This document shows positions 33,211-43,075 of a stretch of DNA of 64,000 nt, piece by piece (positions within the stretch are counted from its first letter, which is position 1; the number at the start of each line of letters is the position of its first letter). The notes under the pieces were generated by a model, which made no database searches, had not been told where the DNA came from, and saw only the letters and a program-made list of their open reading frames with translations. The DNA is taken from positions 2,639,001 through 2,703,000 of the forward strand of contig NZ_CP115174.1 in assembly GCF_027625475.1 (NCBI RefSeq), given 5' to 3'. The position numbers and the translations under genes were made by a program. Source of the DNA: Sphingomonas abietis. GTDB taxonomy: Bacteria > Pseudomonadota > Alphaproteobacteria > Sphingomonadales > Sphingomonadaceae.

Positions 33211-34335
33211 CTACCCCTTGCCACCCCGATAGCGTGCCCTGAACCCGTCGGCGAACGTGGTCAGCCGCCCCTCGGCGATGGCGTCGCGCAGGCCCTGCAT
33301 CAGCTGCTGGTAGAACCACAGATTATGCTCGGTCATCAGCATCGCGCCGAGCATCTCGCCCGAGCGGACGAGGTGGTGGAGATAGGCCTTGCTCCACGCC
33401 GCGGTCGGGCTGGCGGGGTCGATCGGGGTCTGGTCCTCGGCGAATTTGGCGTTGCGGATGTTGATCGGGCCGTCCCAGGTGAAGGCCTGGCCGTTGCGCC
33501 CCGATCGCGTCGGCAGCACGCAGTCGAACATGTCGATGCCGCGCTCGACCGCGCCGACGATGTCGTCCGGCTTGCCGACCCCCATCAGGTAGCGGGGCTT
33601 GAGCGGATCGAGCTGGCCCGGCGCATAATCGAGGCAGCCGAACATCGCCTCCTGCCCCTCGCCGACCGCCAGCCCGCCGACCGCATAGCCGTCGAAGCCG
33701 ATATCGAGCAGCGCGTCGGCCGAGGCCTTGCGCAGCCCTTCATCCAGCGCACCCTGCTGGATGCCGAACAGCGCGGCGCGCCCGGCATGATCGCCGCCCG
33801 CATCGAACGCGGCGCGCGATCGCCGCGCCCAGCGCATCGATCGCTCCATCGCGGCGGCCTGCACCTCGCGGGTCGAGGTGGTCGGCACCAGCTCGTCGAA
33901 CGCCATCACGATGTCCGAGCCGAGCAGCCGCTGGATCTCCATCGAGCGTTCGGGCGAGAGCATGTGCCGCGATCCGTCGAGATGGCTGGCGAAGGCGACG
34001 CCCTCCTCCTTCACCTTGGTCAGCGCGGACAGCGACATCACCTGATAGCCGCCGCTGTCGGTGAGGATCGGGCGATCCCATTGCATGAAATTGTGCAGCC
34101 CGCCGAGCCGGTCCATCCGCTCGGCGCCGGGGCGCAGCATCAGATGATAGGTGTTGCCGAGGATGATGTCGGCGCCGGCGGCACGGACATCGGCCGGCTT
34201 CACCGCCTTCACGGTGGCGGCAGTGCCGACCGGCATGAACGCCGGCGTGCGGATCTCGCCGCGCTGCATCTGGATGCGCCCGGTGCGGGCCTTGCCGTCG
34301 GTCGCGGCGATCTCGAAAGAAAAACGGGATGTCAT
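33211..34335 (-). CDS. tgt: tRNA-guanine transglycosylase lacking the zinc-binding cysteines
   Basis: A 374-residue enzyme that exchanges G34 of GUN-anticodon tRNAs for preQ1 (queuosine pathway). Catalytic Asp93 ([12 protein letters not shown]) and the nucleophile Asp271 ([14 protein letters not shown]) are present, and the barrel is complete. The expected zinc motif CxCxxC before SRAYLxHL is missing: that segment reads [17 protein letters not shown] (307-321), about three residues shorter. The fourth ligand His (His337 in MTEHN) remains. I checked this against the bases. Start ATG 34335 is preferred over a longer frame. The enzyme probably still folds, but without structural zinc. Confidence 0.9.
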   Translation of the reverse strand: MTSRFSFEIAATDGKARTGRIQMQRGEIRTPAFMPVGTAATVKAVKPADVRAAGADIILGNTYHLMLRPGAERMDRLGGLHNFMQWDRPILTDSGGYQVMSLSALTKVKEEGVAFASHLDGSRHMLSPERSMEIQRLLGSDIVMAFDELVPTTSTREVQAAAMERSMRWARRSRAAFDAGGDHAGRAALFGIQQGALDEGLRKASADALLDIGFDGYAVGGLAVGEGQEAMFGCLDYAPGQLDPLKPRYLMGVGKPDDIVGAVERGIDMFDCVLPTRSGRNGQAFTWDGPINIRNAKFAEDQTPIDPASPTAAWSKAYLHHLVRSGEMLGAMLMTEHNLWFYQQLMQGLRDAIAEGRLTTFADGFRARYRGGKG

Positions 34336-34404
34336 GGCCGCGGCATCTAGACGATTTCCCGCCGTCGCCAAAGCCCGCTCCCGAAGCCCGCGCCGATATC
34401 CGCC

Positions 34405-36390
34405 TCAGCCCTTGAGCAGCGCCTCCAGCGCGCGCGCGTCGATCGGGGGGGAGCAGAGGAAGCCCTGATAATAGTTGCAGCCCTCGCGCGCGAGCAGCAC
34501 CAGTTGCTCGTCGGTTTCGACCCCCTCGGCGATCACGGTGAGATCGAGCGACCGCGCCATGTCGATCACCCCGCGCACGACGATGCGATCGCGGGCCGAG
34601 CCGGCGATGTCCTGCGCGAGCCGGCGGTCGATCTTGATGGTGTCGAGCGGCAGCGCCTTGAGATAGGCAAGGCTCGAATAGCCGGTGCCGAAATCGTCGA
34701 TCGCCACCCTGAGCCCGCCCGAGCGCAGGCGGGCGAGCAGTTCGGCGGCGCGGCCGAGATCGGCCATCAGCCCACTTTCGGTGATCTCCACGGTGAGTCG
34801 CCCGATCAGGCCGTTCTCCGCCGCCATCGCCAGCATCCGCTCGGCGAAGTCGGGCTCGGCGACGTCGGCGGCGGTCACATTGATGGCGACGCGCAGAGCG
34901 GCGAGCGGCCCCTTCCAGGCGGCCACCGCCGCCATCGCCTTGACCTGCACATGGCGGGACAACTCGACCAGATAATCGGAGCGCTCGGCGGTGGCGAACA
35001 GCGCCTCGGCGCCGAGCTCGCCGAGCACCGGATGCCGCCATCGCGCCAGCGCCTCGACCCCGACGATGCGGCCGGTCGGCATCGCTACCTGCGGCTGCCA
35101 GAGGATCTCGATCCGGTCCTCGTCGAGCGCGAGGCGGAGATCGAGTTCGAGCCGGCGATCCTCGGCGCGGCGGCTGACATTGCCCTCCTCGAACACGCGG
35201 ACGCGGGCCGGCTCGCCGTCGCGCGCATCGGCCAGAGCGAGGCTCGCGTCGCGCAGCAATTCGCCGGCATCGGGGTCGCCCGCCCGCGCCCCGGCAATGC
35301 CGACCCGCGCGGTGAGGTTGACGACATGCTCGCCGGCCACGAACGGCCGCGCGATCGCGGCGACCAGCTCGCCGGCCAGCATCTCGGCCTGTTCCAGCGT
35401 CGCCGGCGGCGACAGGCCGATGGCGAATTCGGCGCCGGCCAGCCGCGCGACCAGCCGCCGCCGCCCGCCGCCGCCGGCCAGCCGCTCGATCCGCCGCGCC
35501 ACCGACCGGATAATCGTGTCGCCGACCAACCGGCCGAACGCGGCATTGACCATCTCGAAGCGCGACAGCCCGAGCACGATCAGGATCGGCGCCTGCCCCT
35601 GCGCGATCCGCCCCTCGATCCAGCGGCGCGCGCCATGGCCGTCGTCCAGCCCGGTGAGCGGATCGCGGGGCACCGCGTCGGTGGTCCGCATCCCGTCGAG
35701 CGGCTCGACATGGCCGACGACCATGCCGTCTTCCAGCATCAGATGATGGGCGATCCGCCGGCCGTCGAGCGCATTGTGCGCGAACGGCGCGACGCCGCCC
35801 TCGCCGCGCAGCCGCGCCACCGCATGGAGCGCCGCACGCAGGCCGCCGCGCCCGAGCAGCCGCTGCGCCACTCCACGCGGCATATCCGCCGTCCCCTCCG
35901 CCAAACCGCTCGCCTGGGCCAGGGCGGGGCTGAAAGCCAGCCGCGCGGGACGATCCGGCGACCAGCGCCACGTCATCGCCTCGCTCTCGATCAGCCGCGC
36001 CCGGCCCGCCGCCGCGCGATGCCCGCCGGCCAGCCGCTCGGCATGGCGCTGGGCGAAGCGGAGCGCCTGCGCGAATTCCCCTTCCGCGAACGGCATGGCG
36101 AGATAATGGGTGGCCCCCGCCTCGAACGCCGCCGCGACCGCCGAGGCCTCGCGCCGGCCGATCAGGAACAGCAGCGCCGCGCCATTGGCCTGCACGGTAT
36201 CGGCGAGCTGGCGGGCCGCCGACAGCCCCTCGGCCAAGGTCGCCCGCGCATCGATCACGACCACCGACGCGCCGCTCGCCAGGAAGCGCCGCTCCAGCCC
36301 CTCGGATCGCCGCGCGGCGATCGCCGCCCAGCCGGCGCGCTCGGCCATATGGGCCAGCTCGTCCCGCTGCCGGAATGACAGCAGGAACAA
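34405..36390 (-). CDS. c-di-GMP phosphodiesterase (receiver-like, degenerate GGDEF, EAL)
   Basis: A 661-residue soluble protein from a TTG start (alternative ATG 36348). The N-terminal 120 residues look like a receiver domain without the phospho-Asp set (SVVVIDARAT in place of the usual acceptor). A GGDEF domain (about 245-400) has the active site replaced by AGAEF and is probably non-catalytic. The EAL domain (about 420-660) keeps VGVEALARWRHP, NVTAADV, EITESG, DDFGTGYSS, KIDRR and VIAEGVET, so it should hydrolyse c-di-GMP. Input and partner are unknown. It lies between tgt and moaA. Confidence 0.88.
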   Translation of the reverse strand: MFLLSFRQRDELAHMAERAGWAAIAARRSEGLERRFLASGASVVVIDARATLAEGLSAARQLADTVQANGAALLFLIGRREASAVAAAFEAGATHYLAMPFAEGEFAQALRFAQRHAERLAGGHRAAAGRARLIESEAMTWRWSPDRPARLAFSPALAQASGLAEGTADMPRGVAQRLLGRGGLRAALHAVARLRGEGGVAPFAHNALDGRRIAHHLMLEDGMVVGHVEPLDGMRTTDAVPRDPLTGLDDGHGARRWIEGRIAQGQAPILIVLGLSRFEMVNAAFGRLVGDTIIRSVARRIERLAGGGGRRRLVARLAGAEFAIGLSPPATLEQAEMLAGELVAAIARPFVAGEHVVNLTARVGIAGARAGDPDAGELLRDASLALADARDGEPARVRVFEEGNVSRRAEDRRLELDLRLALDEDRIEILWQPQVAMPTGRIVGVEALARWRHPVLGELGAEALFATAERSDYLVELSRHVQVKAMAAVAAWKGPLAALRVAINVTAADVAEPDFAERMLAMAAENGLIGRLTVEITESGLMADLGRAAELLARLRSGGLRVAIDDFGTGYSSLAYLKALPLDTIKIDRRLAQDIAGSARDRIVVRGVIDMARSLDLTVIAEGVETDEQLVLLAREGCNYYQGFLCSPPIDARALEALLKG

Positions 36391-36575
36391 CGGCGCCGAT
36401 CCCGCCGGATACTCGTCGCTGGCCGAAATACGCGCTCTCCCCCCGCCGGAACCTGCTGATCCGGAATGGGCGCACGCTAGCCGGGCGGCAGCCTGCCTCC
36501 AATGGCTTTCGTCGTTCCACCTGTCCCGCCTTGGGCGCGGCTGGCCTTGCCGATGGCCGGGACAAGCCCTAGCTG

Positions 36576-37595
36576 ATGGCGATGACGATCGCGCCTCCCG
36601 TATCCGCGCCGCTCAGTGATGCCTTCGGCCGGCGGATCGATTATGTCCGCCTGTCCGTCACCGATCGCTGCGACCTGCGCTGCCGCTATTGCATGAGCGA
36701 GGCGATGAGCTTCCTGCCGCGCCAGGCGATCCTGTCGCTGGAGGAGCTGGCCGAACTGGCCGGAGCGTTCGTGGCGCGCGGCGTCAAGCGGATCCGGCTG
36801 ACCGGCGGCGAACCGCTGGTGCGGCGCGGCATCGACGATCTCGCCCGTGCGATCGGCCGCCATCTCGGCCATGGGCTGGACGAACTGACGCTCACCACCA
36901 ACGCGACGCGGCTGGCCGATCATGCCGCGGCGCTGGCCGATGCCGGCGTGCGGCGGATCAACGTCAGCCTCGACAGCCGCGATCCCGATCGCTTCCGCCA
37001 CATCACCCGCACCGGCGACGTGGCCGAGGTGCTGGCCGGCATCGCTGCCGGCAAGGCGGCGGGCCTCGCGATCAAGATCAACATGGTGGCGCTCAAGGGC
37101 GTCAACGAGGACGAGATCGCGCCGATGCTGCGCTGGTGCGGCGAGCAGGGCTTCGACCTGACCCTGATCGAGACGATGCCGCTCGGCGTCGTCGAGGAGG
37201 ATCGCACCGATCGCTATCTGCCGCTCGACGCGGTGCGCCGCGATCTGGAGCGGGATTTCACCCTCATCCCCGACATCCATCGAACCGGCGGCCCGGCCCG
37301 CTATGCCAAGGTCTCGCAAACCGGCGGCCGAATCGGCTTCATCACCCCGCTCACCCATAATTTCTGCGACGGCTGCAATCGCCTGCGCGTTACCGTGGAG
37401 GGCCGGCTTACCATGTGCCTGGGGCATGACGATCATGTCGATCTCAAGCAGGCGCTGCGCGAAGGCGGCCGCGATGCGCTCGACGCGGCGATCGACACGG
37501 CACTGCGGCTCAAGCCCGAGCGGCATCATTTCCGTATCGCCGGGCGCGGCGCGGCGCCTGCCGTCACCCGCCATATGAGCGTGACCGGCGGATGA
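36576..37595 (+). CDS. moaA: GTP 3',8-cyclase MoaA (molybdenum cofactor synthesis)
   Basis: A 339-residue radical-SAM enzyme. With MoaC it turns GTP into cyclic pyranopterin, the first step of molybdenum cofactor synthesis. The N-terminal iron-sulphur cluster motif is Cys32-x3-Cys36-x2-Cys39 (DRCDLRCRYC). The second cluster ligands are in FCDGCNRLR and MCLG near 264-281. Substrate-contact TGGEPLVRRG is near 76. It ends in the conserved C-terminal GG. The neighbour molybdoenzyme (44092-46332) would need its product. Start ATG 36576 is one of two close in-frame Met codons. Confidence 0.96.
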   Translation: MAMTIAPPVSAPLSDAFGRRIDYVRLSVTDRCDLRCRYCMSEAMSFLPRQAILSLEELAELAGAFVARGVKRIRLTGGEPLVRRGIDDLARAIGRHLGHGLDELTLTTNATRLADHAAALADAGVRRINVSLDSRDPDRFRHITRTGDVAEVLAGIAAGKAAGLAIKINMVALKGVNEDEIAPMLRWCGEQGFDLTLIETMPLGVVEEDRTDRYLPLDAVRRDLERDFTLIPDIHRTGGPARYAKVSQTGGRIGFITPLTHNFCDGCNRLRVTVEGRLTMCLGHDDHVDLKQALREGGRDALDAAIDTALRLKPERHHFRIAGRGAAPAVTRHMSVTGG

Positions 37596-37622
37596 GCGGC
37601 ACCCTATCGAGCGCCCGCCGTC

Positions 37623-38426
37623 ATGGCTGAGACACGCGGCCGGGACAGCCGGAACGAATTGCGCAAGATGGCGCTGGTCGCCTCGCCCGCGCCGGCCGCG
37701 CAGGCGGCGGAGGCGGAGCTGCGCCAGCGCTACGAATGGACCGATATCGGCGACGCCGACGTGATCATCGCGCTCGGCGGTGACGGCTTCATGCTCCAGA
37801 CGCTGCACCTGATGCTCGATCGCCACCAGATCCGGCCGGTGTTCGGCATGAATCTCGGCACCGTCGGCTTCCTGATGAACGAGTGGCGGCTCGATGCGTT
37901 GTCCGATCGGCTGCAGCGCGCCCGCGCTTTCTCGGTGACGCCGCTGCGGATGGATGCCGAGACGATCGACGGCGAGCGCTATTCCTCGCCTGCGATCAAC
38001 GAAATCTCGCTGCTGCGCGAAACCCGCCAGACGGCGTGGATCGAGGTCAGCGTCGATGGCCGGGTGGTGCTGCCCGAACTGGTCTGCGACGGCGTGATGG
38101 CGGCGACGGCGGCGGGATCGACCGCCTACAACCTGTCCGCGCAGGGGCCGATCCTGCCGCTCGGCTCCGGCCTGATCGCGCTCACCCCGATCAGCGCCTT
38201 CCGCCCGCGCCGCTGGCGGGGCGCGATCCTGCCCGAAACCGCGAAAATCTCGTTCCGCGTGGTCGATCCGGTCAAGCGCCCGGTGTCGGCGGTGGCGGAC
38301 CAGCGCGAGATTCGCGACGTGTCGGTGGTGAACATCTCGATCGATCGCTCGATCGCGCTGACCCTGTTGTTCGATCCCGAGCATGCGCTCGACGACCGGA
38401 TCACGATGGAGCAATTCGCGGTTTGA
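37623..38426 (+). CDS. nadK: NAD kinase
   Basis: A 267-residue enzyme that makes NADP+ from NAD+ and ATP. The GGDG nucleotide motif is at 52-55 (ALGGDGFML), followed by NLGTVGFLMNE, the conserved NE/D region (PAINEISLLR) and the GSTAYNLSAQGPI segment near 165 that contacts NAD. Length agrees with alphaproteobacterial members (about 255-265). It is 27 bases downstream of moaA and may share its transcript. Start ATG 37623; a Met 15 codons later is an alternative. Confidence 0.95.
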   Translation: MAETRGRDSRNELRKMALVASPAPAAQAAEAELRQRYEWTDIGDADVIIALGGDGFMLQTLHLMLDRHQIRPVFGMNLGTVGFLMNEWRLDALSDRLQRARAFSVTPLRMDAETIDGERYSSPAINEISLLRETRQTAWIEVSVDGRVVLPELVCDGVMAATAAGSTAYNLSAQGPILPLGSGLIALTPISAFRPRRWRGAILPETAKISFRVVDPVKRPVSAVADQREIRDVSVVNISIDRSIALTLLFDPEHALDDRITMEQFAV

Positions 38427-38522
38427 GCTTTGTTGTGGATGAATGTTCGAGGGGCTTGCAACGCAAACCAAGCTGATGCATAGGCGCGCCTCGCCCGGAC
38501 AAACGGGCGACGAAATGGACAT

Positions 38523-38597
38523 TCCTCGGTAGCTCAGCGGTAGAGCTCTCGACTGTTAATCGAGCGGCCGTAGGTTCGAATCCTACCCGGGGAGCCA
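38523..38597 (+). tRNA. tRNA-Asn (anticodon GTT)
   Basis: 75 bases with encoded CCA. Acceptor TCCTCGG/CCGGGGA, D-stem GCTC/GAGC, anticodon stem CTCGA/TCGAG with loop CTGTTAA (GTT), T-stem GTAGG/CCTAC. Lies between nadK and the peroxiredoxin gene. Confidence 0.97.
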
Positions 38598-38739
38598 TTT
38601 CCTTCTACCCGCACCACCGGCCGCGCTACGGCTGGGGCGAGGCAGACATCCCCACCCCTATATCGCGACGGGCTGGCCCATACTGCCCGTTCATGCGTAT
38701 CTGCTGCGATCCCTTCCGGGGCGAACCGTGGAGCGCTGC

Positions 38740-39282
38740 ATGACCAAGGCCTTTTTCCCGTTCCTCGCCACGCTCGCGCTGGCCGGCTGCTCGCCCTCCT
38801 CGGCGGCGCTGCCGGTCGGCGCGCAGGCGCCGGACTTCACCACCCAGGCGACGCTGGCCGGCAAGCCCTTCGCCTTCCATCTCGCCGACGCGTTGAAGAA
38901 AGGCCCGGTGGTGCTCTATTTCTACCCCGCCGCCTTCACCAGCGGCTGCACCGTGGAGGCCCACGACTTCGCCGCGGCGACCGATCGCTTCCATGCGCTG
39001 GGCGCAACCGTGATCGGCGTCTCCCGCGATCCGATCGCCACGCTCAACCGCTTCTCCGTCACCGAATGCCGCAACAGGTTCGCGGTGGCGTCGGCCGACG
39101 GCAAGCTGGTCGATGCCTATCATGTGAAGCTGCCGCTGCTCGCCAAATCGAACCGCACCTCGTTCGTGATCGCGCCCGACGGCAAGATTCTGTTCGAATA
39201 TAGCGCGCTCGATCCGGCCGGGCACGTCGACAAGACGATGGCGGCGGTGCAGCAATGGCGGGCGCAGCACCCGGCTGGCTGA
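38740..39282 (+). CDS. Lipoprotein peroxiredoxin (AhpC/PrxQ-like)
   Basis: A 180-residue thiol peroxidase on a lipoprotein signal. The lipobox ALAGCS (Cys18) marks it as probably anchored on the periplasmic side of the membrane. The thioredoxin fold carries the peroxidatic site FYPAAFTSGCTVEAHDF, and a second Cys (VTECRNRF) could resolve it. This places it near the Bcp/PrxQ class. It would reduce peroxides in the envelope with an unknown electron donor. Start ATG 38740 has GGAG 6 bases upstream; a GTG four codons earlier is less likely. A repeat element fills the convergent gap after it. Confidence 0.85.
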   Translation: MTKAFFPFLATLALAGCSPSSAALPVGAQAPDFTTQATLAGKPFAFHLADALKKGPVVLYFYPAAFTSGCTVEAHDFAAATDRFHALGATVIGVSRDPIATLNRFSVTECRNRFAVASADGKLVDAYHVKLPLLAKSNRTSFVIAPDGKILFEYSALDPAGHVDKTMAAVQQWRAQHPAG

Positions 39283-39296
39283 TCCGCCCTAGCGCG

Positions 39297-39482
39297 GATT
39301 GACATTCAGCGGATCGGGTGACGATCTACACCCGAAGCGATCGTCATCCTGAACGTGTTTCAGGATCCCATCGAAGCTTGGCGCTGAGCGCCCGGAGGAG
39401 GCGGGATGCCGAAACACGTTCAGCATGACGGTCTGCAACGAAACGATCGCCCATATTCAACCAATCCGAATGTCGATCGGCC
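39297..39482 (+). repeat. Dispersed 186-bp palindromic element, copy A
   Basis: First of three copies. It starts GATTGACATTCAGCGGATC and ends ATCCGAATGTCGATCGGCC, so the ends form an imperfect terminal inverted repeat. Inside are two near-palindromes, GATCGTCATCCTGAAC...GTTTCAGGATC and GATGCCGAAACACGTTCAGCATG. It fills the convergent gap between the peroxiredoxin (+) and glutathione peroxidase (-) genes and touches the latter's stop codon. The CATCCTGAAC motif recurs in many sphingomonad intergenic repeats. Confidence 0.75.
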
Positions 39483-39962
39483 CTAAAGCAGCCGCTCGAT
39501 CGCCGGGCCGAGCGCTTCCGGCTTGGTGGTCGGCGCGTAACGCCGGACGGCATGGCCGTCGCGATCGACCAGGAATTTGGTGAAGTTCCACTTGATCCGC
39601 TCGCTGCCCAGCACGCCGCGCGCCGCCTTGCGGAGATAGGCGTAGAGCGGCGGCGCGTCCGGCCCGTTGACGTCGATCTTGGCGAACATCGGGAAATCGA
39701 CATCATAGGTCAGCGAACAGAAGTTCGCGATCTCGGCGGCGTCGCCCGGCTCCTGCGCGCCGAACTGGTTGCACGGGAAACCGAGCACCACCAGCCCCTT
39801 GGGGCCATAGCTCTGGTGCAACGCCTCCAGCCCGGCATATTGCGGGGTGAAGCCGCACTGGCTGGCGGTGTTGACGATCAGCAGCGGCCGGCCGCGATAA
39901 TCGGCCAGCGGCTTCTCCTCGCCGGAGAGTGTCCGCGCGGTGAAATCATAGACGCTCGTCAT
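39483..39962 (-). CDS. Glutathione peroxidase (Cys type)
   Basis: A 159-residue soluble peroxidase. The catalytic motifs are NTASQCGFTPQYAGL (peroxidatic Cys36), VLGFPCNQFGAQEPG and KWNFTKFLVDRDG with the conserved Gln, Trp and Asn. It reduces H2O2 and organic hydroperoxides with thioredoxin or glutathione. Together with the convergent peroxiredoxin gene it forms a local peroxide-defence pair. The stop TAG is at the edge of repeat copy A. Confidence 0.92.
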   Translation of the reverse strand: MTSVYDFTARTLSGEEKPLADYRGRPLLIVNTASQCGFTPQYAGLEALHQSYGPKGLVVLGFPCNQFGAQEPGDAAEIANFCSLTYDVDFPMFAKIDVNGPDAPPLYAYLRKAARGVLGSERIKWNFTKFLVDRDGHAVRRYAPTTKPEALGPAIERLL

Positions 39963-39983
39963 GCCTGTCCCTGTCGTTGGCGC

Positions 39984-40373
39984 CTAACGCTGGGTCTGGA
40001 GATTGCCCATCCCGGCCATCGGCAGCATGTTGTGGTTGAGGTTCGCCATGATCCACAGCGAGCCCGCCACCACCAGGAACACGATCAGCACGCCGAACGC
40101 CAGCGCCAGCACATTGTTGGTGTTGTCCGGCCCGCTGGTGACGTGGAGGAAGAAGACCAGGTGGATGCCCATCTGGGCAACCGCCAGCACGCACAGGCCG
40201 ATCGGCACGCCCGGCCCCCACAAGGCATGGGTGGAGGCGACCCAGAAGGAGGTCGCGGTCAGCCCGGTCGCCAGCACCAGCCCGACCAGATAGCCGATGA
40301 TGCCGGAGAGGACATGGCCATGCTCGTCGCCGGGCGCGGTATCGCCATGATGGCCATGCTCATGCTCGCTCAT
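39984..40373 (-). CDS. cyoD: Cytochrome bo ubiquinol oxidase subunit IV
   Basis: A 129-residue membrane protein with three hydrophobic segments (about 22-45, 50-74 and 87-110). The N-terminus is His-rich ([20 protein letters not shown]), which is unusual and may bind metal. Subunit IV helps insert copper and haem during assembly of the terminal oxidase. The ATG overlaps the stop of cyoC (ATGA). It is the last gene of cyoABCD here; no cyoE follows, so haem O synthase must be encoded elsewhere. Confidence 0.93.
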   Translation of the reverse strand: MSEHEHGHHGDTAPGDEHGHVLSGIIGYLVGLVLATGLTATSFWVASTHALWGPGVPIGLCVLAVAQMGIHLVFFLHVTSGPDNTNNVLALAFGVLIVFLVVAGSLWIMANLNHNMLPMAGMGNLQTQR

Positions 40374-41068
40374 TGCCCTGCTCCCAGCAGATAGACGATC
40401 GTGAACAGCGCCACCCAGATGATGTCGAGCGCATGCCAGAACAGGCTGAAGCACAGCAGGCGCCGCAGGATCGCCGGCCGGAATCCCTTGCTCCACAGCT
40501 GGGCCATCATTGTGCCGAGCCATAGCAGGCCGACCGAGACGTGCAGCCCATGGCAGCCGACCAGGGTGAAGAAGGCGGAGAGGAAGGCCGATCGCTGCGG
40601 CCCCGCCCCCTGCCCGATCATCTCGGCGAACTCCTTGAGCTCCAGCCCGAGGAAGGCGGCGCCGAGCAGGCCGGTGACGACCAGGCCGATCTGGGTCCAC
40701 AGCAGGTTGCGGACGTTCGCCGCGATCATCGCGAGGCCGCAGGCGAAGCTGGAGAGCAGCAGGCAGACCGTCTCGATCGCCACGTTGGAGAGATCGAACA
40801 GCTGGGCGCCGCCCGGCCCACCATTGGTCGCGCCCTGGAGCACCGCATAGGTGGCGAAGATCGCCGAGAACATGATGATGTCGGACAGCAGGAAGATCCA
40901 GAAGCCGTAGCCGACGATGATCCGCTTGCCGGCCGGGCCGCCCTCGCCCGATCCCGTGCCGTCATGATCGTGGCCGTGCCCGTGCCCGTGTCCGCCGGAA
41001 CGATCGCCCGCCGCGCGGCCGAGCCGGTGCGGATCATGCGGGCTCTGGATGGCGTGGGCGTCGCTCAT
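40370..41068 (-). CDS. cyoC: Cytochrome bo ubiquinol oxidase subunit III
   Basis: A 232-residue membrane protein of the COX3 family with five hydrophobic helices. Its N-terminus is rich in His and Gly ([15 protein letters not shown], about residues 25-39), an extension not found in E. coli CyoC. The core has [19 protein letters not shown] and [14 protein letters not shown] (COX3-type). It is part of the quinol oxidase of the inner membrane and stabilises the core. Start overlaps the cyoB stop (ATGA, 41065-41068). Confidence 0.94.
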   Translation of the reverse strand: MSDAHAIQSPHDPHRLGRAAGDRSGGHGHGHGHDHDGTGSGEGGPAGKRIIVGYGFWIFLLSDIIMFSAIFATYAVLQGATNGGPGGAQLFDLSNVAIETVCLLLSSFACGLAMIAANVRNLLWTQIGLVVTGLLGAAFLGLELKEFAEMIGQGAGPQRSAFLSAFFTLVGCHGLHVSVGLLWLGTMMAQLWSKGFRPAILRRLLCFSLFWHALDIIWVALFTIVYLLGAGQ

Positions 41069-43074
41069 GCGGGCTTGCTCAGGCTGGGGAGGAGGACTTC
41101 GGTGCGGACCCGGCGGCGCTCGCGATCGATCCGCGCCACCTCATCGGCCGGGATTTCATATTCGTCCTCATCCCGCCACGCGAACCAGACGAACACGCCA
41201 TAGGCCCCCACCAGCCCGAGGATCGCCATCCACCAGATATGCCAGATCAGCGCGAAGCCAATCATCGTCGTGAAGAAGGCGGTGATGACGCCGGTCGGCG
41301 AATTGTGCGGCATCTCGATCGGCCGGTAATCGGGCTCGGCGGCGAGCTGCTGCTCCGCGATGGCGCGCTGCTTGATCCCCCAATAGGCCTCCTCGCCCTC
41401 GACATTGGGCATCACCGCGAAGTTGAACACCGGCGGGGGCGAGGGTGTCGCCCATTCCAGGCTGCGCCCGTCCCAGGGATCGCCGGTGACGTCGCGCAGG
41501 CTCTCGCGCTGGCGGATCGAGACGACCAGCTGGACGATCTGGCAGACGATGCCGCACAGGATCATCCCCGCGCCGGCCAGCGCCCACAGCATATAGGGCT
41601 GCCAGGCGAGATCGTCATAATGCTGCATCCGCCGGGTCGCGCCCATCAGCCCGAGCCAGTAGAGCGGCATGAAGGCGAAATAGAAGCCGAACAGCCAGCA
41701 CCAGAAGGCCGCCTTGCCCCAGCCGTCGTGCAGGCGGAAGCCGAACGCCTTGGGGAACCAGAAGGTGTATCCGGCGAAGAAGCCGAACACGACGCCGCCG
41801 ATGATGACGTTGTGGAAATGGGCGATCAGGAACAGCGAATTGTGCAGCACGAAATCGGCCGGCGGCACCGCCAGCAGCACCCCGGTCATCCCGCCGATCA
41901 CGAAGGTCACCATGAACCCCAGCGACCACAGGATCGGCACCTCGAAGCGCACCCGGCCGCCATACATGGTGAACAGCCAGTTGAAGATCTTCACCCCCGT
42001 TGGCACCGCGATGATCATCGTCGCGACCCCGAAGAAGCCGTTGACGTCGGCGCCGGCGCCCATCGTGAAGAAATGGTGCAGCCAGACGAGGAACGACAGG
42101 ATGCAGATCGCCATCGTCGCCATGATCATCGAGCGGTAGCCGAACAGCGGCTTGCCGGAGAAGGTGGAGATCACCTCGGAGAACACGCCGAACGCCGGCA
42201 GGATCAGGATGTAGACCTCCGGATGGCCCCACACCCAGATCAGGTTGATGTACATCATGGCGTTGCCGCCGCCGTCGTTGGTGAAGAAGTGGAAGCCGAG
42301 ATAGCGATCGAGCGACAGCATCGCGAAGGTCGCGGTCAGCACCGGAAAGGCCGCGACGATCAGCAGGTTGGAGGCGAGCGCCGTCCAGCAGAACACCGGC
42401 ATCCGGGTATAGCTCATCCCCGGCGCGCGCATTTTGAGGATCGTTGTCACCAGGTTGATCCCGGAAAGCAGCGTCCCGACCCCCGAGATCTGGAGCGACC
42501 AGAGATAATAATCGACGCCGACGCCGGGCGAGAATCTGAGCTCGGAGAGCGGCGGATAGGCGAGCCATCCGGTGCGCGCGAACTCGCCGATGACGAGGCT
42601 CATATTGGTGAGCAGCACGCCCGAGGCGGTCAGCCACAGGCTCACCGAATTGAGCGTCGGGAAGGCGACGTCGCGCACGCCGAGCTGGAGCGGCACCGCG
42701 AAGTTCATCAGCCCGATCATGAACGGCATCGCGGTGAAGAAGATCATGATCGTCCCGTGCGCCGAGAAGATCTGGTCATAATGTTCGGGCGGCAGATAGC
42801 CCTGCGCGCCACCGGCGGCGAGCGCGAGCTGGCTGCGCATCATGATCGCGTCCGAGAAGCCGCGGATCAGCATCACCATGCCGAGCAGACAGTACATCAC
42901 GCCGATCCGCTTGTGATCGACCGAGGTGATCCACTCGCGCCACAGATAGGGCCAGTGCCGCCCGATCGTGATCCACGCCAGCACCGCGACGATGACGATG
43001 CCGACGACCACCGAGGTCATCAGCGGGATCGGCTCGTCGAACGGGATCGCCGCCCAAGTCAGCTTGCCGAGCAT
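41065..43074 (-). CDS. cyoB: Cytochrome bo ubiquinol oxidase subunit I
   Basis: A 669-residue core subunit of the haem-copper quinol oxidase with about 15 membrane helices. It reduces O2 to water and pumps protons. Haem and copper ligands are visible: [10 protein letters not shown] (low-spin haem His), [15 protein letters not shown] (CuB His and the linked Tyr), HHFFTMGA (two CuB His) and [10 protein letters not shown] (haem His pair). It is in the cyoABCD operon; cyoA is 1 base upstream (43076) and cyoC overlaps by four bases. Confidence 0.97.
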   Translation of the reverse strand: MLGKLTWAAIPFDEPIPLMTSVVVGIVIVAVLAWITIGRHWPYLWREWITSVDHKRIGVMYCLLGMVMLIRGFSDAIMMRSQLALAAGGAQGYLPPEHYDQIFSAHGTIMIFFTAMPFMIGLMNFAVPLQLGVRDVAFPTLNSVSLWLTASGVLLTNMSLVIGEFARTGWLAYPPLSELRFSPGVGVDYYLWSLQISGVGTLLSGINLVTTILKMRAPGMSYTRMPVFCWTALASNLLIVAAFPVLTATFAMLSLDRYLGFHFFTNDGGGNAMMYINLIWVWGHPEVYILILPAFGVFSEVISTFSGKPLFGYRSMIMATMAICILSFLVWLHHFFTMGAGADVNGFFGVATMIIAVPTGVKIFNWLFTMYGGRVRFEVPILWSLGFMVTFVIGGMTGVLLAVPPADFVLHNSLFLIAHFHNVIIGGVVFGFFAGYTFWFPKAFGFRLHDGWGKAAFWCWLFGFYFAFMPLYWLGLMGATRRMQHYDDLAWQPYMLWALAGAGMILCGIVCQIVQLVVSIRQRESLRDVTGDPWDGRSLEWATPSPPPVFNFAVMPNVEGEEAYWGIKQRAIAEQQLAAEPDYRPIEMPHNSPTGVITAFFTTMIGFALIWHIWWMAILGLVGAYGVFVWFAWRDEDEYEIPADEVARIDRERRRVRTEVLLPSLSKPA

Positions 43075-43075
43075 G

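Noticed and set aside
33740..36565. 941-residue frame on the minus strand overlapping tgt and the EAL gene
   Set aside because: Out-of-phase shadow of two real genes, with Arg/Ala/Pro-rich low-complexity product.
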